In this document: positions 6,439-11,608 of the stretch, in pieces
Layout of the letters: every line of letters starts with the position of its first letter
Numbering within the stretch: the first letter of the stretch is position 1
NCBI GenBank assembly: GCA_019416685.1
Contig: DXWV01000085.1
Span: forward strand, 1-11,608
DNA from: Bacteroides sp.
Lineage (GTDB): Bacteria; Bacteroidota; Bacteroidia; Bacteroidales; Bacteroidaceae
Direction: 5' to 3'
DNA: 11,608 nt
Translations under genes and position numbers: made by a program
Notes under the pieces: model-generated
Told to the model about the DNA's origin: nothing
The model's database searches: none
Seen by the model: the letters and a program-made list of their open reading frames with translations, nothing else

Positions 6439-8055
6439 TTATAGATTTAAATAGTTTGCAACAGCTTCTGCGCACCGTTCTCCGTCAACTCCCGCAGATA
6501 CAATTCCTCCCGCATATCCTGCTCCTTCACCACAAGGGAATAAGCCGCGGACTGTTACATGCTGCAGCGTATCTTTGTCACGTACAATACGCACAGGGGA
6601 AGAAGTACGTGTTTCTACTCCGATCATCACTGCCTCGTTGGTAAGAAAACCGTGACTCATCCGTCCGAATTGCTGAAAGCCTTGTGACAAACGTTTACTG
6701 ATAAATTCCGGCATCCAGAAGTGTAAGGGTGAAGATATCAATCCCGGACTATAAGAGGAGTCCGGTAAATCATAGCTCAGTTTCTTTCGCGTAAAGTCCA
6801 TCATGCGTTGTGCCGGAGCCGTTTGCTTCATTCCTCCCTGTAACCAGGCTTGCCGTTCCAGTTCTTCCTGAAAATGCAACACTTTTAGGAGTTGACAATT
6901 GACAGTTGACAATTGACAGTTGGATTGTGTAGCTGACTGTCCATTGTCCATTGTCCACTGTCCATTGTCTAAGTCTTCCGGTTGTACCTCTATCACCATT
7001 CCTGAATTGCTCCATCGTGAACCACGGTTGGAAGGAGACATTCCGTTGACTACCACCTGTTCGGGTCCGCTGGCAGCAGGAACGATAAAACCACCGGGAC
7101 ACATACAGAAACTGTATACTCCTCGTCCTTCGACCTGTGTTACGAAGCTGTATTCGGCAGCAGGTAAGTACTTTCCCCGACCGTTTTTATTGTGATACTG
7201 TATCTGGTCTATCAATTCTGCAGGATGCTCCAGACGGACACCAACAGCTATTCCTTTTGCCTCAAGCGTTACGTTGTTGGTTGCCAGCCAGCGATATACA
7301 TCACGTGCCGAATGTCCTGTAGCCAGTATTACCGGACCGAGAAAAGTTTTTCCTGTATTTGTTTCAATGCCTTTTACCTCCTCGTTCTCGATGATCAGTG
7401 CATCCATTCGTGTCTCAAAATGCACTTCACCTCCACAATTGATAATGGTATTACGCATGTTTTCAATAACCCGTGGCAGTTTGTCTGTACCGATATGCGG
7501 ATGTGCGTCGGCAAGAATTGCAGTAGAAGCTCCATGCTGGCAGAATACATTTAGTATTTTGTCTACATTTCCCCGTTTTTTACTTCGGGTATAAAGTTTT
7601 CCGTCAGAATAGGCTCCTGCACCTCCTTCTCCGAAACTATAATTTGATTCCGGGTTCACAGCGTGTTCCCGGCTTATCAGTGCGAGATCTTTTTTACGTT
7701 CACGTACGTTTTTTCCACGCTCTACTACAATGGGGCGAAGTCCTGATTCAATAAGTTTCAGAGCTGCAAATAGTCCGCCAGGTCCTGCGCCCACTACAAT
7801 AACCTGTGGCTTACCTTCCACATTACTATATACGGTTCGTTCGTATTCATCATCCGCAGGCATTTCATTAATATAAGCCCGTACCTTCAGATTGATAAAA
7901 ATAGTACGTTGCCGCGCATCAATACTTCGTTTCAGAATACGTATAGCGGTAATATTCTTTAAACTTAATCCTTTTTCTTTGGACAAATATTCCTTTAATC
8001 GTTGCTCGTTGGCAGCAATTTCGGGGAGTAGACGTAACTGGTATTCTTGTATCAT
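6439..8055 (-). CDS. FAD-dependent oxidoreductase (COG2509-type) with a repeat insertion
   Basis: A 538-residue cytoplasmic flavoprotein of the NAD(FAD)-utilizing dehydrogenase type. After an 80-residue N-terminal domain comes a Rossmann FAD site, GAGPGG at 89-94 with E112 closing the first beta-alpha-beta unit. The family stretch NYSFGEGGAGAYSDGKLYTR lies at 138-157, a second dinucleotide element (ILATGHSARD) at 243-252, and the C-terminal FAD strand FPCGEGAGYAGG at 506-517. The substrate is unknown. Residues 363-389 (DNGQWTM... to ...VNCQL) are encoded by 7-bp repeats and have no family counterpart that I know; the frame stays open because three 7-bp units equal seven codons. The start ATG at 8055 abuts the end of the repeat cassette containing the GxxExxY gene, so its own promoter is absent or lies further upstream. 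The LuxR-type gene follows after 3 bp. Confidence 0.9.
   Translation of the reverse strand: MIQEYQLRLLPEIAANEQRLKEYLSKEKGLSLKNITAIRILKRSIDARQRTIFINLKVRAYINEMPADDEYERTVYSNVEGKPQVIVVGAGPGGLFAALKLIESGLRPIVVERGKNVRERKKDLALISREHAVNPESNYSFGEGGAGAYSDGKLYTRSKKRGNVDKILNVFCQHGASTAILADAHPHIGTDKLPRVIENMRNTIINCGGEVHFETRMDALIIENEEVKGIETNTGKTFLGPVILATGHSARDVYRWLATNNVTLEAKGIAVGVRLEHPAELIDQIQYHNKNGRGKYLPAAEYSFVTQVEGRGVYSFCMCPGGFIVPAASGPEQVVVNGMSPSNRGSRWSNSGMVIEVQPEDLDNGQWTMDNGQSATQSNCQLSTVNCQLLKVLHFQEELERQAWLQGGMKQTAPAQRMMDFTRKKLSYDLPDSSYSPGLISSPLHFWMPEFISKRLSQGFQQFGRMSHGFLTNEAVMIGVETRTSSPVRIVRDKDTLQHVTVRGLFPCGEGAGYAGGIVSAGVDGERCAEAVANYLNL
6891..6969. repeat. 7-bp-periodic inverted-arm repeat inside the oxidoreductase gene
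   Basis: The left arm is four heptamers alternating GTTGACA and ATTGACA (6891-6918). The right arm is GTCCATT, GTCCATT, GTCCACT, GTCCATT, GTC (6939-6969). The reverse complement of the right arm (GACAATGGACAGTGGACAAT) matches the left arm (GACAATTGACAGTTGACAAT) except at every seventh base. The two arms could fold as a stem of 6-bp blocks with single mismatches around a 20-nt loop. Repeats of this type are, to my knowledge, mostly intergenic in Bacteroides; here the element interrupts a coding region without breaking the frame. Confidence 0.85.
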
Positions 8056-8089
8056 GATTCACCACAGAGGACGCAGAGGTCACAGAGTT
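8054..8089 (+). repeat. CACAGAGGA repeat, left end of the cassette
   Basis: It reads ATGATTCACCACAGAGGACG followed by CAGAGGTCACAGAGTT, i.e. three 9-bp units. Read on the other strand it forms the 5' untranslated segment directly before the oxidoreductase ATG. Confidence 0.85.
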
Positions 8090-8097
8090 TAATTAGT

Positions 8098-8472
8098 TTA
8101 TAATATAAAACGTTTAATGCCATTTTTGAGTCTTGGTACATTGAAGTTCAGTAATAATCCATATTTGAGATTACTAAGCTTCATATATGTTAATATTTGA
8201 GCTGAGTGTACAGGCTGTAATGTCTCTACACTTTTCAACTCTATAATAAGCCGCTTATCAATTAATAAGTCTATCTTGTAGTCGGTGTCCAGTTTGATAC
8301 CCTTGTAAATGATTGGCAATTTTTTTTGTCTTTCTACTTGTATATTTGTTTCTATAAGTTCGTGATATAGACAGGTTTCATATGTACTTTCCAATAATCC
8401 CGCTCCCAATTGTGTGTGTACTTCAAAAGCAAGACCAAGAACCTTATTAGTGAGTATATTAATATCTTCCAT
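8098..8472 (-). CDS. GxxExxY family protein, PD-(D/E)XK nuclease-like
   Basis: A 124-residue protein. The name-giving motif is G25-LL-E28-ST-Y31 (GAGLLESTYE), preceded by H19. The second half has the core of a PD-(D/E)XK nuclease: D68 in YKIDLL, then IIELKSVE with E78 and K80, and a QxxxY element (Q92, Y96) as seen in RecB/Cas4-like nucleases. These residues suggest metal-dependent DNA cleavage, but no activity is established for the family as far as I know. The length is complete for the family. The gene is more A+T rich than radA or the oxidoreductase and is enclosed by inverted CACAGAGGA repeats, which suggests it came in as a unit. It lies in the same direction as radA upstream and the oxidoreductase downstream. 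Confidence 0.85.
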   Translation of the reverse strand: MEDINILTNKVLGLAFEVHTQLGAGLLESTYETCLYHELIETNIQVERQKKLPIIYKGIKLDTDYKIDLLIDKRLIIELKSVETLQPVHSAQILTYMKLSNLKYGLLLNFNVPRLKNGIKRFIL

Positions 8473-8491
8473 TTCTTTGTTTTCTAAATTG

Positions 8492-8536
8492 AACTCTGTG
8501 CCCTCTGTGCCCTCTGTGTCCTCTGTGGTGAATCAT
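8492..8536 (-). repeat. CACAGAGGA repeat, right end of the cassette
   Basis: Inverted relative to the copy at 8054-8089, with one extra 9-bp unit (CACAGAGGG twice). Its outermost TGA (8535-8533) is the stop codon of radA. Confidence 0.85.
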
Positions 8537-9900
8537 CCGAATAGTGTCCTGAATGCTTCTTCCACCTTCCTAACCGGCACCAATTCTATCTTTATTTTCT
8601 TTGTATCAATTCCTTGCAGATTATGCTTAGGTAACAGAATGCGTTTAAATCCTAACTTTTCTGCTTCACCGATGCGTTGTTCGATCCGGTTTACCGGGCG
8701 TATTTCACCGGATAGTCCGATCTCACCGGCCATACAAACTTCCGGTTCGATAGATGCATCCATGTTGGAGGAGAGGATAGCGCTGATAACGGCAAGGTCA
8801 ATGGCGGGATCATTTACTTTCAGCCCTCCGGCAATATTGAGAAACACGTCTTTTTGTGCCAGTTTAAAGCCTACCCGTTTTTCGAGTACAGCCAACAGCA
8901 TATTCATACGGCGAAGATCAAACCCTGTGGCAGAGCGTTGCGGGTTACCATATACAGCAGAGCTGACCAATGCCTGTGTTTCAATCAAAAATGGGCGTAC
9001 CCCTTCGATGGCAGAGGCAATAGCTACACCGCTCATACCTTCGTGGTCTTGCGAAAGGAGCAATTCCGACGGGTTACTGACTTGTCGGAGCCCGTCTTGC
9101 CGCATTTCATAAATACCCAGTTCTGCTGTACTTCCAAAGCGGTTTTTAATACTTCGCAGGATACGATACATATAATGCTGATCGCCTTCAAACTGAAGTA
9201 CGGCATCTACGATGTGTTCCAAAACCTTTGGTCCGGCAATACTGCCTTCCTTGTTGATATGTCCGATAAGCAGTACCGGCGTATGGGTCTCTTTGGCAAA
9301 ACGGAGAATGGATGCCGAACATTCACGTACCTGTGCAATGCTACCGGGAGAAGATTCGATATTTTCTGTAGAAATGGTTTGTATAGAGTCTATGATGACT
9401 AAATCGGGATTGGTATTTTTGATATGTACATAGATCTGCTCCAGAGAGGTCTCACAAACGATGAGGCAGTCACTGGAAGCAGTTGTCAGACGGTCGGCAC
9501 GTAATTTTAATTGTCGGGCGCTTTCTTCACCGGAGATATAAAGGACACGTCTTTCGGGCATACGTAGTACTGTTTGGAGCACAAGAGTCGATTTCCCAAT
9601 GCCCGGTTCACCACCTATCAGTACCAGTGAACCTGGGACAAGACCACCACCTAACACACGGTTTAACTCTTCGTCGTGCATGTCGATACGTGGCTCGTCA
9701 TCTGCTTCTATTTCATTTAAAGTAATAGGTTTGGCTTTGGCTGTATTTATGCCCGATACGGGGCGGCGGTTTGTAGGTTCTTTCCGGACTATCTCTTCTA
9801 CATAGGTGTTCCATTCGCCACACGAAGGACATTTTCCTACCCATTTGGGAGAGTCCTGTCCACAATTGCTGCATACATATACGGTTTTCTCTTTGGCCAT
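8533..9900 (-). CDS. radA: DNA repair protein RadA
   Basis: A 455-residue, full-length RadA (Sms), a RecA-like ATPase that drives branch migration of recombination intermediates. Domains in order: a four-cysteine zinc finger (C10, C13, C24, C27; YVCSNCGQ and GKCPSCGEW), an ATPase core with Walker A GEPGIGKST (97-105) and Walker B LVIIDS (D171), the RadA-specific KNRFG motif (252-256), and a Lon-protease-like C-terminal domain from about 290. No catalytic changes are seen. The start ATG at 9900 gives the standard MAKEKTVYVCSNCG beginning. The stop codon is contributed by the terminal bases of the repeat cassette. A -7 box lies 30 bp upstream. Confidence 0.97.
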   Translation of the reverse strand: MAKEKTVYVCSNCGQDSPKWVGKCPSCGEWNTYVEEIVRKEPTNRRPVSGINTAKAKPITLNEIEADDEPRIDMHDEELNRVLGGGLVPGSLVLIGGEPGIGKSTLVLQTVLRMPERRVLYISGEESARQLKLRADRLTTASSDCLIVCETSLEQIYVHIKNTNPDLVIIDSIQTISTENIESSPGSIAQVRECSASILRFAKETHTPVLLIGHINKEGSIAGPKVLEHIVDAVLQFEGDQHYMYRILRSIKNRFGSTAELGIYEMRQDGLRQVSNPSELLLSQDHEGMSGVAIASAIEGVRPFLIETQALVSSAVYGNPQRSATGFDLRRMNMLLAVLEKRVGFKLAQKDVFLNIAGGLKVNDPAIDLAVISAILSSNMDASIEPEVCMAGEIGLSGEIRPVNRIEQRIGEAEKLGFKRILLPKHNLQGIDTKKIKIELVPVRKVEEAFRTLFG

Positions 9901-9929
9901 TCTTTTTGTCCTTTACTTTATAAGATGGA

Positions 9930-9937
9930 CAAAAGTA
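9930..9937 (-). promoter_or_regulatory. -7 box of radA
   Basis: The minus strand reads TACTTTTG, matching TAnnTTTG, 29 nt before the radA ATG. The -33 region falls inside the repeat copy at 9941-9977 and shows no TTTG. The repeat therefore may have replaced the original upstream sequence. Confidence 0.5.
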
Positions 9938-9940
9938 ATA

Positions 9941-9977
9941 AATTCACCACAGAAAAATGCAGAGTCTCACAGAGTTT
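9941..9977 (+). repeat. Diverged CACAGAGGA repeat upstream of radA
   Basis: It reads AATTCACCACAGAAAAATGC, then AGAGTCTCACAGAG and TTT. It has the same layout as the cassette ends but several substitutions. A short fragment, AAATTCACCA, recurs at 9996-10005. Confidence 0.75.
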
Positions 9978-10005
9978 TATTTAATATTAGTCATAAATTC
10001 ACCAT

Positions 10006-10114
10006 CGTTTTCACCACAGAGGACGCAGAGGACACAGAGTTATTAAAATCTTAACGGTTGTTAGGGACTAATGATTCCAATACTTAAAACTCTGCGTCCT
10101 CTGTGGTGAAAACG
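10006..10114. repeat. Perfect 25-bp inverted repeat of CACAGAGGA type
   Basis: The 25 bases at 10006-10030 (beginning CGTTTTCACCACAGAGGACG) recur as an exact reverse complement at 10090-10114, separated by 59 bp without a gene. The left copy continues with another 9-bp unit (to 10041). The right copy begins 9 bp after the ansA stop codon, so in RNA the pair makes a strong hairpin at the 3' end of the ansA transcript. It looks like a gene-less counterpart of the GxxExxY cassette. Confidence 0.85.
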
Positions 10115-10122
10115 GTAGTGGG

Positions 10123-11160
10123 CTATAATGTAATCTCTCCCGCTAGGGGGCGTGCCATTCGTTCTCTCACTTCCTCAGGGCTGTAGCCGTGTCCCAGCAG
10201 GAACATCAGTTTGGTGACAGCGGACTCGGTGGTGATGTCGTATCCGCTGACAATGCCCGATTCCAACAAATGATAACCGGTTTCATATCGTTCCATTTCC
10301 ACCGTTCCGGCACTACATTGAGTGACGTTGACTATCACAATTCCTCGTGTGCTTGCTTCACGTAGCAGGCGGAGGAACCATTGCTTACGAGGGGCATTGC
10401 CCGAGCCATAGGTTTCTAATACCACGGCTCTTAATCCGTCGATGGTAAGTGTGGCTGCTACTACATTCTCATGTATGCCGGGAAAGAGTTTTAATACGGC
10501 AATGTTGGTGTCGAGCAAATAATGTGGTTTCAGTTCCTGCTTTTCCTGAATGGTATGGATAACAGAATAATTGTATTTGATATGTATTCCCACCTCTGCC
10601 AGTATCGGATAGTTGAAAGAACGGAAAGCATTGAAGTTTTCAGCATTCATTTTGGTAGTACGATTGCCCCGCATCAGATGATTTTCAAAGAAGATACATA
10701 CTTCAGGAACAAGTGGATTACCATGTTTGTCCTGAGCAGCAGCTATTTCTATGCTCGTCATCAGGTTTTCCTTACCGTCTGTACGCAATACTCCGATAGG
10801 CAGTTGTGAGCCTGTGAGAATGACCGGTTTACTTAATCCTTCGAGCATGAAGCTCAATGCTGAGGCTGTGAAAGCCATTGTGTCCGTACCATGCAGGATA
10901 ACGAAACCATTATACCGCTCGTATGTATCGTAAATGATTCGTACCAGCTTCCGCCATGCTTCGGGTTCCATGTCCGATGAGTCCATTGGAGGATCAAACT
11001 GGTAAGAATCAATGCTACAGTTTGATTTCTGAAGTTCGGGGACGTGCTTCTGCAACTGTTCAAAGTTGAAGTTCTCCAGTGCTCCGGTTTCGGCATTTTC
11101 TATCATTCCAATCGTGCCACCGGTGTATATTAACAATACGGAAGTATTTGAAGGATTCAT
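10123..11160 (-). CDS. ansA: Type I (cytoplasmic) L-asparaginase
   Basis: A 345-residue enzyme hydrolysing L-asparagine to L-aspartate and ammonia. The N-terminal active-site loop is YTGGTIGM with T16 matching the catalytic threonine. The second triad element is HGTDTM (90-95), with T92 and D93, and K170 in NRTTKM completes it. The TGSQLPIG stretch (116-123) and the C-terminal domain (LETYGSGNAP, 248-257) are typical. There is no signal peptide, which fits type I rather than the periplasmic type II. Length is normal. It is transcribed divergently from thrA, whose product uses aspartate. It has its own promoter, and a long inverted repeat follows its stop codon. Confidence 0.95.
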   Translation of the reverse strand: MNPSNTSVLLIYTGGTIGMIENAETGALENFNFEQLQKHVPELQKSNCSIDSYQFDPPMDSSDMEPEAWRKLVRIIYDTYERYNGFVILHGTDTMAFTASALSFMLEGLSKPVILTGSQLPIGVLRTDGKENLMTSIEIAAAQDKHGNPLVPEVCIFFENHLMRGNRTTKMNAENFNAFRSFNYPILAEVGIHIKYNYSVIHTIQEKQELKPHYLLDTNIAVLKLFPGIHENVVAATLTIDGLRAVVLETYGSGNAPRKQWFLRLLREASTRGIVIVNVTQCSAGTVEMERYETGYHLLESGIVSGYDITTESAVTKLMFLLGHGYSPEEVRERMARPLAGEITL

Positions 11161-11187
11161 AAGCGTATTTTATGCAATTGAATACTG

Positions 11188-11222
11188 CAAAGATAATTAT
11201 ATATCTTATATTTTATAACAAA
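11188..11222 (-). promoter_or_regulatory. Promoter of ansA
   Basis: On the minus strand TATCTTTG (11195-11188) is a full -7 match, with TTTTG ending at 11219 and a gap of 23 nt, slightly longer than usual. The start site would be near 11183, about 20 nt before the ATG. Confidence 0.6.
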
Positions 11223-11324
11223 ATGTCAGAAAAGTACAACGCGCTAATTTGTCACTGCTCCACAGGGAAAATCTTTTTATTAGAAAATTATCGCAAAAAG
11301 TGATAGATTGAATGTTTTTATTGT

Positions 11325-11332
11325 TACTTTTG
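11325..11332 (+). promoter_or_regulatory. -7 box of the thr operon
   Basis: TACTTTTG matches TAnnTTTG. The -33 element is poor (TTG at 11308-11310 is too close). Transcription would begin around 11338, leaving about 25 nt before the leader peptide ATG. The rest of 11223-11324 shows nothing else that I can support. Confidence 0.55.
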
Positions 11333-11362
11333 CGACATCTTATCAAATAGTAACGAGAAACA

Positions 11363-11428
11363 ATGACTATGATGAAGTACTATCCGCATACAGTCACATC
11401 CATGTGCACCATGACCCTTAGGGGTTGA
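11363..11428 (+). CDS. thrL: thr operon leader peptide
   Basis: A 21-codon frame, ATG to TGA, that starts MTMMKYYPH and ends TVTSMCTMTLRG. It has five threonines and five methionines, most of them in its second half, directly ahead of thrA. Threonine and methionine are both end products of the pathway that ThrA opens, so ribosome stalling at these codons can report charged tRNA levels. It is too short to be a normal gene and is assigned by composition, position and the hairpins behind it. The symbol follows the E. coli analogue; the peptides are not alike in sequence. Confidence 0.7.
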   Translation: MTMMKYYPHTVTSMCTMTLRG

Positions 11429-11554
11429 GGGATAGTATTTGTGTTTCTACGTGAATCACGCTTACAGGAAGTAAGCAAATTCAAATTTAGTATTTTAGTT
11501 GTAAATAAACCATTGTTTCCGGAAAAGGAAGCATTGAAAATATAAAGTATCTGC
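11429..11554 (+). promoter_or_regulatory. Attenuator region between leader peptide and thrA
   Basis: Hairpins seen: CGTG/CACG with an AAT loop (11450-11460), and directly after it GCTTAC/GTAAGC with an AGGAA loop (11460-11476), followed by an A/T-rich run (11477-11500) that is not a clean T-run. Within the end of the peptide frame ACCC (11414-11417) pairs with GGGT (11422-11425), or CCCT (11415-11418) with AGGG at 11428-11431, which would compete. TTTCCGGAAA (11516-11525) is a palindrome 30 bp before the thrA ATG. The exact terminator and antiterminator pair is not settled from inspection. Confidence 0.45.
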
Positions 11555-11608
11555 ATGAAAGTAATGAAATTCGGCGGAACATCCGTAGGTTCCGTGAACA
11601 GCATTTTA
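11555..11608 (+). CDS. thrA: Aspartokinase, probably ThrA (aspartokinase-homoserine dehydrogenase), 5' end only
   Basis: The first 18 codons are visible, MKVMKFGGTSVGSVNSIL, and continue past the window. KFGGTSV is the N-terminal ATP-binding signature of aspartokinases, which phosphorylate L-aspartate at the head of the Lys/Thr/Met pathway. The choice of the bifunctional ThrA rather than the lysine-sensitive LysC rests on the Thr/Met-rich leader peptide upstream, since the rest of the protein is not in view. Divergent from ansA, the aspartate-producing enzyme. Confidence 0.75.
   Translation, partial: MKVMKFGGTSVGSVNSIL

Larger units (their letters stand above)
8054..8536. mobile_element. Repeat-bounded GxxExxY cassette
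   Basis: The ends are inverted copies of one repeat. The first 19 bases, ATGATTCACCACAGAGGAC, are identical at 8054-8072 and, reversed, at 8536-8518. Each continues with 9-bp units like CACAGAGGA (three on the left, four on the right) and ends in AGAGTT. The 483-bp unit holds one A+T-rich gene of GxxExxY type and nothing else; no transposase is present. The left end overlaps the start codon of the oxidoreductase and the right end supplies the TGA stop of radA, so the cassette fills the whole gap between these genes. No clear target duplication is seen; TCAT occurs at both borders but part of it lies inside the inverted repeat. Calling it mobile is an inference. Confidence 0.5.

Noticed and set aside
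6770..7102. 110-codon minus-strand frame overlapping the oxidoreductase gene
   Set aside because: The 7-bp repeats contain no stop codons in any frame, which opens several frames at once. The oxidoreductase frame carries the conserved family sequence on both sides.
8054..8536. Insertion sequence
   Set aside because: Inverted ends are present, but there is no transposase and no clear target duplication; described as a repeat-bounded cassette instead.

Overview
The window looks like Bacteroides or a close relative in the Bacteroidales. The evidence is the gene content (an 805-residue TonB-dependent receptor, a family 6 polysaccharide lyase, a GxxExxY protein, an aspartokinase of thrA type), the Bacteroidetes promoter signature (TTTG about 20 nt upstream of TAnnTTTG) in front of several units, the near absence of Shine-Dalgarno sequences, and several families of short intergenic repeats.

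Left part (1-4530). A likely leftward gene begins at base 14 with its own -7 box. Behind it lie a 13-bp inverted repeat and four head-to-tail 23-bp repeats with palindromic cores. Two minus-strand genes follow in transcription order: a secreted or lipoprotein PL6 lyase (chondroitinase B/alginate lyase family) and a TonB-dependent receptor, with no SusD-like gene beside them. The lyase upstream region holds a 12-bp palindrome.

Middle (4530-8055). A near-consensus rightward promoter at 4534-4565 precedes a highly self-complementary stretch (4659-4760) and a T-run with a weak hairpin. This looks like an unnamed small RNA, or the leader of the PAP2-type phosphatase gene at 5072. The phosphatase gene overlaps by 4 bp, tail to tail, a LuxR-family regulator whose receiver domain is degenerate. 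The regulator lies 3 bp downstream of a FAD-dependent oxidoreductase, which carries an in-frame insertion made of 7-bp repeats.

Right (8055-11608). A small GxxExxY (PD-(D/E)XK-like) gene sits between inverted copies of a 9-bp-periodic CACAGAGGA repeat. This cassette fits exactly between the start codon of the oxidoreductase and the stop codon of radA. Further copies of the repeat lie between radA and the L-asparaginase gene ansA, two of them forming a perfect 25-bp inverted repeat. ansA diverges from the first codons of thrA. thrA is preceded by a promoter, a 21-codon leader peptide rich in Thr and Met, and hairpins, which reads as a transcription attenuator. Asparaginase makes aspartate and ThrA consumes it, so this right edge is an aspartate-family metabolic pair.

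The most novel candidates are the structured RNA locus near 4.7 kb, the four palindromic 23-bp repeats, the repeat-bounded GxxExxY cassette and the repeat insertion inside the oxidoreductase.
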